A stretch of 64,000 nt of DNA. Origin: Bosea beijingensis (GTDB lineage: Bacteria; Pseudomonadota; Alphaproteobacteria; Rhizobiales; Beijerinckiaceae). Below, one piece after another: positions 1-9,287 of the stretch (position 1 is its first letter; every line of letters begins with the position of its first letter). Made by a program: the position numbers and the translations under genes. The DNA lies in the NCBI RefSeq assembly GCF_030758975.1, contig NZ_CP132359.1:1-64000 (forward strand), read 5' to 3'. The notes under the pieces were generated by a model, which saw nothing but the letters and a program-made list of their open reading frames with translations, searched no databases and was not told the DNA's origin.

Positions 1-1
1 G

Positions 2-883
2 AACGGCACCCGCTTCGCGATCTCGCTGAAGTCCGGCTCCAACACTTACACGGCTGCATTCGACAGCCAGAACGTGACGATGCGTGACATCGTCAATCAG
101 ATCAACAAGTCCGGCATCGGCACCGCCTTCGTCGACGAGAAGGGCCAGCTCAACGTCAAGGGCAACGGCTCGGAGCCGCTCGAATTCGGCTTCGGCAAGG
201 CCGACCCGGCTTCGGCCTCCGCCGCGGACGTTGCGCTCGCCGATGCCGCCGCGATCACCGCAGCCGGAACCGGCACCAGCAACGCCGTCCTGGGCTTCGT
301 CCCCGGCGACGCTGTGCTCGCGACCGCGATCAGGGGGCAGAGCATCACCTCTTCGGTCCGCTCCAACCTGATCGACCAGTTCAACGACCTGCGCGACAAG
401 ATCGACGATCTCGCCAAGGACTCGAGCTTCAACGGCATCAACCTGCTCGCCGGCGACCGTCTCTCGATCACCTTCAACGAGAAGACCGGCAAGAACCAGA
501 CCAAGCTTGATATCCAGGGCTCGAATCTGACAGCCGACAATCTCGGCATCTCGCGCGCGATCAACACGCAGCTGACCGGCTTCGTCAATTTCCAGAACGA
601 TGCCGATCTCGACAAGGCGACCGCCTCGCTGACCGGCGCCCTGACCTCGCTGAAATCGCTCGCCTCGACGCTGGGCTCCAATCTCTCGGTCGCCCAGACC
701 CGCCAGGACTTCACCAAGGAACTGGCCAACGTTCTGACCACCGGCGCCGGCAACCTCGTCCTGGCCGATCCGAACGAGGAAGGCGCGAGCCTGCTGGCCC
801 TCAACACCCGCCAGCAGCTTTCGCAGACGGCGCTGTCGCTGGCCAACCAGGCCGACCAGGGCGTGCTCCGGCTCTTCGGCTGA
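2..883 (+). CDS. Flagellin, C-terminal part (5' end outside window)
   Basis: Structural subunit of the flagellar filament, exported through the flagellar type III system. The reading frame is open from base 2 and lacks its start, so 293 C-terminal residues are seen. The central part is a variable Ala/Ser/Asn-rich surface domain. The last 80 or so residues form the helical D0/D1 region (QTRQDF, then a Gln/Leu/Ala-rich helix) and end in GVLRLFG, as in rhizobial flagellins. A short in-frame ATG at 74 is internal to the homologous region and is not the start. flbT follows after 49 bases, which fits flagellin being the target of FlbT control. Confidence 0.93.
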   Translation, partial: NGTRFAISLKSGSNTYTAAFDSQNVTMRDIVNQINKSGIGTAFVDEKGQLNVKGNGSEPLEFGFGKADPASASAADVALADAAAITAAGTGTSNAVLGFVPGDAVLATAIRGQSITSSVRSNLIDQFNDLRDKIDDLAKDSSFNGINLLAGDRLSITFNEKTGKNQTKLDIQGSNLTADNLGISRAINTQLTGFVNFQNDADLDKATASLTGALTSLKSLASTLGSNLSVAQTRQDFTKELANVLTTGAGNLVLADPNEEGASLLALNTRQQLSQTALSLANQADQGVLRLFG

Positions 884-932
884 CGCCGAAGACGCCGCCC
901 GCCCTCCCCTCCAGCCAGAAGGCAGGACCGCC

Positions 933-1325
933 ATGGCCCTCAAGGTCGAACTCAAGCCGCGCGAGCGCATCATCATCGGCCAGGTGGTGATCCGCAACGA
1001 CGAGCAACGCACGCGCTTCTTCATCGAGGGCGACGCACCCATCCTGCGCGAGAAGGACATCCTGACCGCCGCCACCGCCGACACACCGGCGAAGAAGATC
1101 TATCTCGCGATCCAGCTCATGTACCTGGCGCAGGATCCGACGCATGAGCACGAGACCTATTTCCAGCTCGTGCGCGATTTCATCAATGCGGCGCCCAGCG
1201 CTCTGCCGCATGTTCACGAGATCAATAACCGCATCTTAAGCGACGACCTCTATAAAGCTCTCAAGGCGGCCAGAAAGCTGATCGTCTATGAAGCGGAATT
1301 GATCGAGAATGCAAAACGGGTTTAA
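933..1325 (+). CDS. flbT: Flagellar biosynthesis repressor FlbT
   Basis: 130-residue FlbT family protein. In Caulobacter and relatives FlbT binds the 5' region of flagellin mRNA and destabilises it or blocks translation until the hook is complete. The sequence has the family's full length and typical start (MALKVELKPRERIIIGQVVI), a conserved acidic-aromatic middle (QLMYLAQDP) and a C-terminal helix. It lies just behind flagellin and its last 17 bases overlap the start of flaF, so the two regulators are probably translationally coupled. Confidence 0.96.
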   Translation: MALKVELKPRERIIIGQVVIRNDEQRTRFFIEGDAPILREKDILTAATADTPAKKIYLAIQLMYLAQDPTHEHETYFQLVRDFINAAPSALPHVHEINNRILSDDLYKALKAARKLIVYEAELIENAKRV

Positions 1326-1680
1326 CGCCTACGCTGCTGCGGCCAAGACTGCCCAATCCGTCGTTTCGCCTCGCGAACTCGAAGCCTCCCTCCTGATCAA
1401 GGCCGCCACGCGGCTCCAGGCCGTCGCCGACGACTGGAACCTGCGCGAACGCGAGCTGGACGAGGCGCTGACCTATAATCGCCGCCTGTGGACCCTGCTG
1501 GTCTCCGCCGTGATCGCCGAGGACAATCCCCTCCCGGTCGGCATCAAGACCAATATCGTCAGCCTCGCCAATTTCATCTTCAACCAGACCTTCAAGATCT
1601 CGGCCGATCCGCAGCCGCAATCTCTGGGTGTCCTGGTCAACATCAACCGCGACATCGCCGCCGGCCTGCGCGGGCGCTGA
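1309..1680 (+). CDS. flaF: Flagellar biosynthesis regulator FlaF
   Basis: 123-residue FlaF protein, the positive partner of FlbT that is needed for flagellin synthesis and secretion in alphaproteobacteria. It is helical, with the family's conserved core (LEASLLIKAATRLQ, then NRRLWTLLVSAV). The ATG at 1309 lies inside the end of flbT in another frame (17-base overlap), so the order flagellin-flbT-flaF forms one unit. The unit ends at a strong hairpin 22 bases downstream. The coordinates are well supported by the family length. Confidence 0.95.
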   Translation: MQNGFNAYAAAAKTAQSVVSPRELEASLLIKAATRLQAVADDWNLRERELDEALTYNRRLWTLLVSAVIAEDNPLPVGIKTNIVSLANFIFNQTFKISADPQPQSLGVLVNINRDIAAGLRGR

Positions 1681-1702
1681 CCGCGTCGCCGCAGCACCGG
1701 AC

Positions 1703-1741
1703 AAACGAAAACGCCGCCCTTTCGGGGCGGCGTTTTCGTTT
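1703..1741. terminator. Bidirectional intrinsic terminator between flaF and flgL
   Basis: A perfect 17-bp stem (1703-1719 with 1725-1741) and a 5-base loop. The GC-rich core GCCGCCC is flanked by A/T-rich ends, giving a T-rich tail on both strands. It sits between the convergent flaF (+) and flgL (-) genes and should stop transcription from both sides. Confidence 0.9.
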
Positions 1742-1767
1742 GGAGTGCGTGGCGATCCGGACCGCGC

Positions 1768-3285
1768 TCAAAGATAGTTCGTCAGCGACAGCTTGGAGAG
1801 CATCGAGGTCACCTGGTAGCTCGCCTGCAACTGCGTCTGCAGGGACAGGATCTGCGTCGCGACCTCCTCGGTGGTGACGTTCTCGACGCCGGCCAGCGTC
1901 GTGTTGAGGTAGCCCTTGGTGCTCTGGTGGCGCTCTTTTGCGCTGGTCAGCGCCGACTGGGCCGAGCCCAGCTCGGTGATGATCTCGGCCGGCTTCTGCG
2001 TGCTGCCGCCGAAGCCGAGCTTCTCACTGACCCGCGCGGTCATCGCCTCGTAGCGAGTCTGCGAATTGGTATCGCCGGCCGGGAAATTCTCGATGGCCAT
2101 GATCGCGAACTGGGCGAGGCCGACGCGGAACGTCTCCTCGTTCGCCCGCGCGCCCGTACCGACGGTCTGGCCCTGGTCGACCTGGACGGTGGACGTATTG
2201 CGTGCCGGGTCAGCGCCGTCGTCGCCGCGATACCAGATCACCGTGGTCGCGGCCGCGCCGGCATTGGTCGGCGGCAGCGTCGCGCTGGCGAAGGGCGGTC
2301 CCGGAACCCGCTTCGGCGGGTTGTTCAGGCTTCCGGCGAAGAAATCCTGCGCCGCGACCTGCGAGGAGGCGGCCGAGAGCGTGGTCTTCGCCTCCTTGCC
2401 GAGCGCGGCGCCGATCGCGGTCCGCAGGTTGGCGGCCGTCGCGTTGGCATCGACGCCGATCTCGAAACTGTCGGTGTCCGAACCCGTGGTGCCGGCGGCG
2501 CGCGCGGTCAGCACCACCTCCTCCTGCGTTCCGTCCGGCAGGTTGAGCGCGATGCGCACGGTGTCGCCGGCCACGGGCTGCGTGGCGACATTGACGGCGA
2601 CATCGGCCGGAGGGCCGGGATTGAAGGTCGTTGCGAGCGCGGCCGAGCTGCCGGTGATGCCCCCGATCTTGAAGCCGTAGGGGTGGACCGTCGCCTCTTC
2701 GCCGATCGTCGCCGTCGTGCCGGCGCCACCCACGGTCAGCCGGCCCTGGCCGGAGCCGAGATCGGCCTGCCGGCGCTCGTCGATCAACTGCTTCAGGCCG
2801 GCCTTGCCGGCGCCATCACCATTGACGATCTCGCCGAAGCCGGCGGTCGGCTGCGTGTCGGAGGTCTTCCCGGAGAACAGGTAGCGGCCGTTCACGGCGA
2901 TGTTCAGCAGGTCGAGCGTCTGCTTGAACTTCTCCTCCGCCAGCACCTGCGGCGACGAGCGGCCGCTGGCGCTCGGCATGTAGCTGTTGGAGCGCGTATC
3001 GTTACGCGTCTCGTTGGTGAGCTTGGTGAAGTTCTCGACCGAGGCGGTCTGCAGCTTGAGATTGACGCTGGTCAGCTCGATGCCGCTCAGCCAGGAATCG
3101 ATCTGCGCGACCTTGCTGTTGAGATCGAGGCTGACGCGCCTGTCGATGCCGAGATCGCCGTAGCTGGTGCTGCGCTGCTTGGTGTCGAGCTGGCGCTGGA
3201 GATCGTCGAACTGGGCCCGGGTCGAGACGAACTCGTTGGGCTTGGCCGCGCGATAGGCGCCGGTGCCGTAGCTGGTGATGGTCAT
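1768..3285 (-). CDS. flgL: Flagellar hook-filament junction protein FlgL
   Basis: 505-residue flagellin-like hook-associated protein 3. The N-terminal D0/D1 helix (residues 1-140) includes the rhizobial-type start MTITSYGTGAYRAAKPNEF and a hook-associated segment with LNIAVNGRYLFSG near residue 135. A long variable middle domain follows. The C-terminal helix ends in QLQASYQVTSMLSKLSLTNYL, the export and assembly end typical of FlgL. The gene starts 7 bases after flgK stops, so flgE-flgK-flgL read as one operon. Length and ends match rhizobial FlgL rather than flagellin. Confidence 0.93.
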   Translation of the reverse strand: MTITSYGTGAYRAAKPNEFVSTRAQFDDLQRQLDTKQRSTSYGDLGIDRRVSLDLNSKVAQIDSWLSGIELTSVNLKLQTASVENFTKLTNETRNDTRSNSYMPSASGRSSPQVLAEEKFKQTLDLLNIAVNGRYLFSGKTSDTQPTAGFGEIVNGDGAGKAGLKQLIDERRQADLGSGQGRLTVGGAGTTATIGEEATVHPYGFKIGGITGSSAALATTFNPGPPADVAVNVATQPVAGDTVRIALNLPDGTQEEVVLTARAAGTTGSDTDSFEIGVDANATAANLRTAIGAALGKEAKTTLSAASSQVAAQDFFAGSLNNPPKRVPGPPFASATLPPTNAGAAATTVIWYRGDDGADPARNTSTVQVDQGQTVGTGARANEETFRVGLAQFAIMAIENFPAGDTNSQTRYEAMTARVSEKLGFGGSTQKPAEIITELGSAQSALTSAKERHQSTKGYLNTTLAGVENVTTEEVATQILSLQTQLQASYQVTSMLSKLSLTNYL

Positions 3286-3292
3286 TGCGGCC

Positions 3293-5164
3293 TCACACTC
3301 TCATCAGCACGTCCATCATCTCCTTCATCGTGGAGATGATGCGGGCATTGGCGGCATAGGCGGTCTGGAGTTCGATCAGCATCGACATCTCCTGGTCGAC
3401 ATTGACCTGGGATGTCTGCTGAAAACGACTCTGGATCGAGGCGAGCGCCACCTGCTGGCCTTCGTCGAGCCGCTTTGCCGCCTCGACCGCCTGCCCCTGC
3501 GAGGACACGACGCGCTGGACGAAATTCGCCACCGTCGTGCTCGAGCTGGCGCTGTTGCCGTCGAGCCCGGATGCATTGGTGATGGCGCGCTGGCTCTGCG
3601 TCAGCCGATCCAGCATCAGCTTCGGCCGGGTTGCGTCGCCTTGCGCCGTCGCCGGCGAGGTGTTGTAGGCGACCAGCAGCGAGCGATCGGCGATCAGGGC
3701 CGGGTTGACGGCGATCCGGGCGGCAAAGCCCGTGGCCTGGGACCCACCGTCATAGGAGCCGGTGAAGACGTTCCCGGAAGAGCCGTCTACGAAGAAGGGT
3801 AATTCGACCGCGCCACCCACGGAAGCGAGAACGGAGTTCGTCGGCCGGGCCGTCAGCCCGACGACATCCCGCGTCCCGGCGGCACCGTCATCGACGATGC
3901 GCAGCGTCGTGCCCGTGTTCGATACCGTGAAGCCGGTGCCGACCGCCGCCTGGATCTGCGCCGCGACGGAAGCGGGCCCGCCCGAGAAATCAATGCCGAT
4001 GACGCGGTTATTGGCGTCGCCGCTCGCCGAAGCCGGCAGGGGCAACGACGCCGCGGAATCGACGCGCACGAAAGTAAAGCGCTGGGTCTGCCCGCCGGGC
4101 GTGACCTTGTAGTCCAGCGTGACCGAATTGCCGGATTGCAGGCCCGCGAGATCGACATCGAAGCCCGTCGCGGCGCCAGCCGTGACCGGCGTGCCGGCGA
4201 TCTCGCGGTCCGACAGCGCCTTCGACATCTGCGCGGCGATCTCGTCGAGCTGCGCCTGGGCCTGGACCAGCGTCTTGTCGCGCAGTTCGAGATTGGCCGC
4301 GATCTCGCCCGAGCGGAAGATCCGGTTCGCGACCGCATCCGAGGCGTTCCCGGACGCATCGACGATCTTGATCGTGCCGACCCCGCGCCTGGCCGGGTCG
4401 ATATTCCACTGGTCGTCCGGCCCGAGGCCGGGATGCTCGTCGAACTTGAAGGTGACGGCCGCGGTACCGTCGAAGAGCTGCGTGCCCGAGCCGGTGACGA
4501 CGCTGACCGAGCCGCGCGCATCCTCCGTCGTCTTGATGTCGACGTATTGCGACAGCTCGGACAGGATCAGGTCGCGCTGGTCCTTCAGGGCAGCGGTCGC
4601 ACTGTCGTTCGGGCTGCCGACGATGCGGGTATTGACCTTGGAGAGCGCGCCCAGCAGGTCGTTGACCTTGGTGACGGCGCTGGCGATGCCGGCTTCCGCC
4701 TGGCCGCGCAGGGCCTGCACGCCGTTGGACAGCGTGTTGAGCTGGCGTGCGAGCTGCGTCGCATTGTCGAGCACCTGCGAGCGCAGGCTGTAGGACGAGG
4801 GGTCGTTCTGGAGCGACTGCAGCGCCCCGGTGAACTTGTTGAAGATCGTGTCCAGCGCGGTGGCGCTGCCCGGCGCCCCATAGAGCTTGTCGAGATTGGA
4901 CAGCGAACTCGCGCGGGTCGACGTATAGGCGGCGCCCGAGGCCTCCTGCCAGAGCTGGTGCTGGACGATCTTGTCGAGCAGCCGTTGGACCTGCGTGCTC
5001 TGCACGCCGACCGTCAGCCCGGAGAGGCTGTCGGCGGTCGAAACCGTGCGCCGGACATAGCCCGTCGTCCCCGCATTGGCGACGTTCTGCGAAACGACGC
5101 CGATGCCGACCTGCGCGGCGTTGAGGCCGCCGATCGCCGTGTTGAGGGAAGTGCTCAGGCCCAT
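3293..5164 (-). CDS. flgK: Flagellar hook-associated protein FlgK
   Basis: 623-residue hook-associated protein 1, which joins hook and filament. Residues 1-40 hold the rod/hook motif (NTAIGGLNAAQVGIGVVSQNVAN, then TGY). The C-terminus ends in the matching helix (ELQTAYAANARIISTMKEMMDVLMRV). The start is taken at the ATG at 5164 because AGGAG lies 8 bases upstream; a TTG two codons earlier is less likely. A GC-rich hairpin separates it from flgE. Confidence 0.94.
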   Translation of the reverse strand: MGLSTSLNTAIGGLNAAQVGIGVVSQNVANAGTTGYVRRTVSTADSLSGLTVGVQSTQVQRLLDKIVQHQLWQEASGAAYTSTRASSLSNLDKLYGAPGSATALDTIFNKFTGALQSLQNDPSSYSLRSQVLDNATQLARQLNTLSNGVQALRGQAEAGIASAVTKVNDLLGALSKVNTRIVGSPNDSATAALKDQRDLILSELSQYVDIKTTEDARGSVSVVTGSGTQLFDGTAAVTFKFDEHPGLGPDDQWNIDPARRGVGTIKIVDASGNASDAVANRIFRSGEIAANLELRDKTLVQAQAQLDEIAAQMSKALSDREIAGTPVTAGAATGFDVDLAGLQSGNSVTLDYKVTPGGQTQRFTFVRVDSAASLPLPASASGDANNRVIGIDFSGGPASVAAQIQAAVGTGFTVSNTGTTLRIVDDGAAGTRDVVGLTARPTNSVLASVGGAVELPFFVDGSSGNVFTGSYDGGSQATGFAARIAVNPALIADRSLLVAYNTSPATAQGDATRPKLMLDRLTQSQRAITNASGLDGNSASSSTTVANFVQRVVSSQGQAVEAAKRLDEGQQVALASIQSRFQQTSQVNVDQEMSMLIELQTAYAANARIISTMKEMMDVLMRV

Positions 5165-5185
5165 CGTCAACTCCTGTTGCGAGAC

Positions 5186-5203
5186 GCGGCCCTTCTGGGC
5201 CGC
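5186..5203 (-). other. GC-rich hairpin between flgE and flgK
   Basis: Perfect 7-bp stem GCGGCCC/GGGCCGC with a 4-base loop, in the 59-base gap between flgE and flgK. There is no T-run on the minus strand, so it is more likely an mRNA stability or processing element than a terminator. Confidence 0.5.
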
Positions 5204-5223
5204 GGCTTAGGCAGCTATGTCGT

Positions 5224-6624
5224 TCAGCGGATGATGTTGAACACCGCGCTCAGCATCTCCTGGGCGGTGGTGATGACCTTGGTGTTGGCCGAGTAGGCCT
5301 GCTGGGTGACGATCATCTTGGAGAATTCGTCGGCGATATCGGTGTTCGACTGCTCGACGCTGCCACCGACCATCTGCGAAGTGCCGAGACCGATGATCGG
5401 GGGACCGGATTCGATCGTCTCCTCGAAAGCGCCGCCATCGAGGCGCTTCAGCGAGTTGTCGGCGTTGAAGCGGGCAACCGAGACCTGGGCGAGCGCCACG
5501 ACCTGGCCGTTGCTGAAGGTGCCGATCACCTGGCCTTCGGCTGAGACCGAGACGCGGTCGAGCGTGCCCGCGGTGTAGCCGTCCTGACGGATGCTGCGCG
5601 CATCGATCTGGCCGCTGACATCGCCGTTCTGGGTCACGCCATTGCCGCCGGTCGTCAGGTTGATGCCGGTGATGGTGGTGCCGTTGATCGTCATGGTCGG
5701 CAGCGTGATGTCGCCGGTCGCCGGGGTCACCATCTGCCCGGTGGTGCCGAAGGTGACGTTCTGGCCGGCCTGAACATAGGCGACCTGGCCGGCGCCCGTC
5801 GCGCTGGTATCCTGCGCCACGAACAGGCCCCAGGTGCCGGTCGTCGGCGGAACCGCGGCCGGGTTGCCGTTGTCGATCTTGGCCCAGCGCATCTCGACGC
5901 TGGTGGCCTTGCCGAGCGTGTCATAGACGGTGACCGACCCGCCCGGGATCGAGGTCGCCAGGAAGCTGCTGATACTGTTGCCCATGACGGCCGCGTTGCC
6001 GGCATAGGGGTTCGGTGCCGCGCCAGCCGCCGTGACAGAGGCGGGGTTGAGGAATTCCGTGCCGCCTTGAGTCTTCTGCGTCGTCGCCGGCACGGCCGGG
6101 ATATTGGCGCGGTACTCGATCGAGGTCGTCGCCTTGGCCGGGAACTGTTCCTTGGTGATGCGCAGCACGTCCGGCTGCGTGCCGATGAGCTGGCCGGTCA
6201 CCTGGTCGATCTTCAGGCCCTTGAGATAGTAGCCCGCGCCGTTGACCAGATAGCCGTTGGCGTCGAAGTCGAAATCGCCGCGGCGGGTGTAGAGGTTGGT
6301 GTTGGCGAACTGCGTATTGGCGCCGACGCCGCTCTGGCGCTGGTCGACCACGAAGAAGCCGTCGCCGTTGATCGCGATATTGGTGTCGATGCGGGTCGGG
6401 TTGAGATCGCCCTGGATCGAGTTCGTCGCCTGGCTGAAGGCCTGGACCGAACCGGCGACCTGCCGTCGCAACGCCGCATCCGGCACGAGATCGGCGAAGG
6501 CGGTATCGACGCGCTTGTAGCCCGCCGTCCGCGAGTTGGCGATGTTTCCGGAGATGTTCTCGAGCGCATAGGACTGCGCCGTCATTCCGGAAACCGCCGT
6601 GGTCAGCGCGCTGAAAACACCCAT
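5224..6624 (-). CDS. flgE: Flagellar hook protein FlgE
   Basis: 466-residue hook subunit. It begins MGVFSALTTAVSGMTAQSYA with the rod-type motif (ENISGNIANSRTAGYKR), has a FlgE/F/G basal-body domain (GDGFFVV near residue 90) and ends with the hook C-terminal helix (VTQQAYSANTKVITTAQEMLSAVFNIIR). The ATG at 6624 has GGTGAGGG upstream and matches homologous starts; the frame stays open a further 10 codons but those do not fit the family. It is the first gene of the flgE-flgK-flgL unit. Confidence 0.95.
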   Translation of the reverse strand: MGVFSALTTAVSGMTAQSYALENISGNIANSRTAGYKRVDTAFADLVPDAALRRQVAGSVQAFSQATNSIQGDLNPTRIDTNIAINGDGFFVVDQRQSGVGANTQFANTNLYTRRGDFDFDANGYLVNGAGYYLKGLKIDQVTGQLIGTQPDVLRITKEQFPAKATTSIEYRANIPAVPATTQKTQGGTEFLNPASVTAAGAAPNPYAGNAAVMGNSISSFLATSIPGGSVTVYDTLGKATSVEMRWAKIDNGNPAAVPPTTGTWGLFVAQDTSATGAGQVAYVQAGQNVTFGTTGQMVTPATGDITLPTMTINGTTITGINLTTGGNGVTQNGDVSGQIDARSIRQDGYTAGTLDRVSVSAEGQVIGTFSNGQVVALAQVSVARFNADNSLKRLDGGAFEETIESGPPIIGLGTSQMVGGSVEQSNTDIADEFSKMIVTQQAYSANTKVITTAQEMLSAVFNIIR

Positions 6625-6801
6625 GGAACCCTCACCTCGACCGGCAGCCCCCAAGGGCGGCCCACAACTTTCGAGGCGAGGTTCTGCACGGGGCGTGCCA
6701 CGCGCGGCATCGTGCTATTTCAAGGAGTTGGATCGTTTACGGAACATTAAACGGCATTCGGAACCGGGCAGAATCGCCCTCACCGGCAGATTCTGCCGGG
6801 T

Positions 6802-7815
6802 TCAGGCGTCCCCGTCCTTCTCGCCGCGCCAGCCGCCGAGATCGCCCGCGACATCCGACAGCGTCGGCGAGGTGGCTTCTACGAAGGGTAAGGGCCGGCA
6901 GACTGCAAGCGCCGCCAGTCCGATCCGGGCGGTCAGCATTCCGTTGATGACGCCCTCGCCGAGCTTGGCCGAAAGCCGCGCCGCGAGCCCCTGCCCAACC
7001 ACTTGCTGGATCACGGCATCGCCCGCCGCCATGCCGCCGGTCAGGACGAGATGGTTCATCACCTGCCGCGCCAGCCGGAGCAGACCGAGAGTGCCGGGCC
7101 GCCCGGCATAGATGCCGGCGATGGAGCGCAGCAATCGCGCACAGGCGACCAGTACGAAGACGACATCGACCAGCGCCCGCGGACTGACTGCCGTGACCAG
7201 CGAGACGCGCCGCGCCGCCTGCGCGATCTGCGCGGTCGCCAGCGCATCGAGCGGCGCGAGCAGGCTGCGTTCCGCCACCGTCAGCATGTCGCGCGCCGCG
7301 AAGAGCTGCGGCAGCGCCTCCTGCAGGGCGGCGCGGCCCTGCGCCGTCTGCGCCCGCCCCTTGTAGAGCGCGACGAGCTCGCCGGCGATCGCCCGGCCTT
7401 CATCGGGCGTGCCGCCGGCCAGTACCGCCACGGCGCGGTCGCGCAAAGCCTCGACCTTGCGCTCGCGCAGGATGTCGCGCAGCACCCGCCCGAGCATGAC
7501 CAGAAGCGCCAGCGTCGCGACAGCCGCACAGACCAGCGCGGCATAGCCGAGCGCCGGGTTCTGGCTCATCAGCGAGCGGATGGTGTTCTCGACCCAGACG
7601 CCGGCTGCCAGCGCCAGGAAGCCGGACAGGCCGGCCACGAACAGCGAGCCCCAGGAGAAACCCCGCCTGGCTTTCACGGGCGCGACGGGCACGGCGGCAT
7701 CGATCGGCTCGCTCTCCGGCAGGATGGCGAGATCGCCCTGCCGCAGCGGGGCCTCGGCGATTGACCCGCCCGGCTGGGAAGTATCGAGGCGGATCGCGCG
7801 CGGTGCCTTGCTCAT
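6802..7815 (-). CDS. ycjF: YcjF/UPF0283 family inner-membrane protein
   Basis: 337-residue membrane protein of the YcjF (DUF697/TIGR01620) family. Two hydrophobic segments (about residues 54-75 and 84-106 from the MSKAP start) are followed by a long helical cytoplasmic part and a C-terminal DUF697 domain rich in Gly/Ala/Leu (MNHLVLTGGMAAGDAVIQQVVGQGL). The start at 7815 is chosen because the upstream 11 codons overlap the ycjX end. It lies 13 bases behind ycjX, the usual partner. In enterobacteria the pair belongs to the phage-shock regulon, but its exact role is unknown. No pspA is seen here. Confidence 0.88.
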   Translation of the reverse strand: MSKAPRAIRLDTSQPGGSIAEAPLRQGDLAILPESEPIDAAVPVAPVKARRGFSWGSLFVAGLSGFLALAAGVWVENTIRSLMSQNPALGYAALVCAAVATLALLVMLGRVLRDILRERKVEALRDRAVAVLAGGTPDEGRAIAGELVALYKGRAQTAQGRAALQEALPQLFAARDMLTVAERSLLAPLDALATAQIAQAARRVSLVTAVSPRALVDVVFVLVACARLLRSIAGIYAGRPGTLGLLRLARQVMNHLVLTGGMAAGDAVIQQVVGQGLAARLSAKLGEGVINGMLTARIGLAALAVCRPLPFVEATSPTLSDVAGDLGGWRGEKDGDA

Positions 7816-7828
7816 CGCGAAACCCCGT

Positions 7829-9274
7829 TCATGCCAGCTTGTCGCCAATCAGGAATTCCAGCGCACGGTCAAGGCGGATCTGCGGCGGTGGCTTCAGGCG
7901 CCCGCCCGCATCCGGCCCGACCAATGGCGGCCGGAAGCGCGGCGCCCTGACCTGCCAATGTGCCTTGGGATCGAAGATCGCTTCGGGCCGCTCGGGCAAC
8001 TCGCCGGGGAAGATGGCCGCTTCCGCGGTGCCGTCGAAGACCTGCCCGTCGATCGTCTCGCCCGCCTCCGGCACCCCGGCGATGGCCGGCAACTCCTCGC
8101 GCCCTTCCTTGATCCGGACCTCATGGGTTGCCCGCACGGCCGCCAGCGCCATGGCCTCGACCCGCGCGCCTGCGCCTTGCGCCCGCGACAGCGCCCGCCC
8201 GACCAGATGCGACATCACCGCCGCCAGCCGGTCATGGCTCGCATGGTGGATATGGTCGGCCTTGGTCGCAGCGAAGAGCACGCGCTCGATCCGCGGCGCG
8301 AACAGGCTCGACAGCCAGGAATTGCGCCCGACCGAGAAGGCCGCGAGTGCCTGCCCCAAGGCAGTTTCGAGATCGGCCAGAGCCGGCGCCCCGGCGTCGA
8401 GTGCGGCGAGCACGTCGACCAGCACGATCTGGCGGTCGAGCCTGGCGAAATGATCGCGGAAGAACGGCGTCACCACGACGCGCTTATAGGCCTCGAACCG
8501 CTCCGCCATCAGCGCCGCGAGCGTGCCCGGACGCACGTCGCGGTCATGGCCGAGATCGAGCGGCGCGAAGGTCAGCGCCGGCGAGCCTTCGAGATCACCC
8601 GGCATCAGGAAGCGCCCGGGCGGCGTCACCGCGACCGCCTCGGGATCGGCCCGCAGCCGGGCGAGATAGCCCTTGAACAGATCGCTCGCCGCTTCCGCCG
8701 CAAGCTCGTCCGGCGCCCCGTCCGGATCGCGTCCCGGCAGGTCCGCCAGCCACTCCGCTGCGGCCTCGCGCCGATGTGCCTTGCGGGCATCGGCCACGGC
8801 CTGCGCCGACCACGCCTTGTAGTCCTGCCCGATCAAGGCGAGGTCGAGCAGCCATTCGCCGGGATAGTCGACGATGTCGAGCGTCAGCGTCGCCGGCCCC
8901 TTGAACCAGCCGGCCGCGCGCTCGTAGTCGATCTCGACCCTGAGCTCGGAGATGCGCCGGGTCGATTCCGGCCAACGCCGATCCTCGCCGTTCATGGCGG
9001 CACGATGCGCCTCATAGGGAAAGCGCGGCACGTCCGGATCAGGTTGCGGCACCAGCCGCACACGGGCGATGCGACCCTCGGACGAAGCCTTCAGCACCGG
9101 CAGCTTCGCGCCTTCGATCAGATTCTGGATCAGGGCGGTGGTGAAGACCGTCTTGCCCGAGCGCGACAGGCCGGTGATGCCGATCCGCAGCCGCGGGCGC
9201 GCAAGCCCGAGCATGCTGTCGCCGAAGGCGAGAGCCGCATTGCGGGCGCTGTCGATATAGGAGGTGTCGCTCAC
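7829..9274 (-). CDS. ycjX: YcjX family P-loop GTPase-like protein
   Basis: 481-residue YcjX (DUF463) protein. The Walker A motif GLSRSGKT is at residues 35-42, and DIVDYPGEWLLDL resembles a Walker B/G3 region. A KADH signature (FAATKADHIHH) could serve base recognition. The start is GTG at 9274, with no clear ribosome binding site. It is encoded between sixA (13-base gap) and ycjF (13-base gap), so all three are probably one operon. In other proteobacteria YcjX accompanies YcjF in envelope-stress regulons; the biochemical role is not established. Confidence 0.9.
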   Translation of the reverse strand: MSDTSYIDSARNAALAFGDSMLGLARPRLRIGITGLSRSGKTVFTTALIQNLIEGAKLPVLKASSEGRIARVRLVPQPDPDVPRFPYEAHRAAMNGEDRRWPESTRRISELRVEIDYERAAGWFKGPATLTLDIVDYPGEWLLDLALIGQDYKAWSAQAVADARKAHRREAAAEWLADLPGRDPDGAPDELAAEAASDLFKGYLARLRADPEAVAVTPPGRFLMPGDLEGSPALTFAPLDLGHDRDVRPGTLAALMAERFEAYKRVVVTPFFRDHFARLDRQIVLVDVLAALDAGAPALADLETALGQALAAFSVGRNSWLSSLFAPRIERVLFAATKADHIHHASHDRLAAVMSHLVGRALSRAQGAGARVEAMALAAVRATHEVRIKEGREELPAIAGVPEAGETIDGQVFDGTAEAAIFPGELPERPEAIFDPKAHWQVRAPRFRPPLVGPDAGGRLKPPPQIRLDRALEFLIGDKLA

Positions 9275-9287
9275 GATGCCGCGGCGA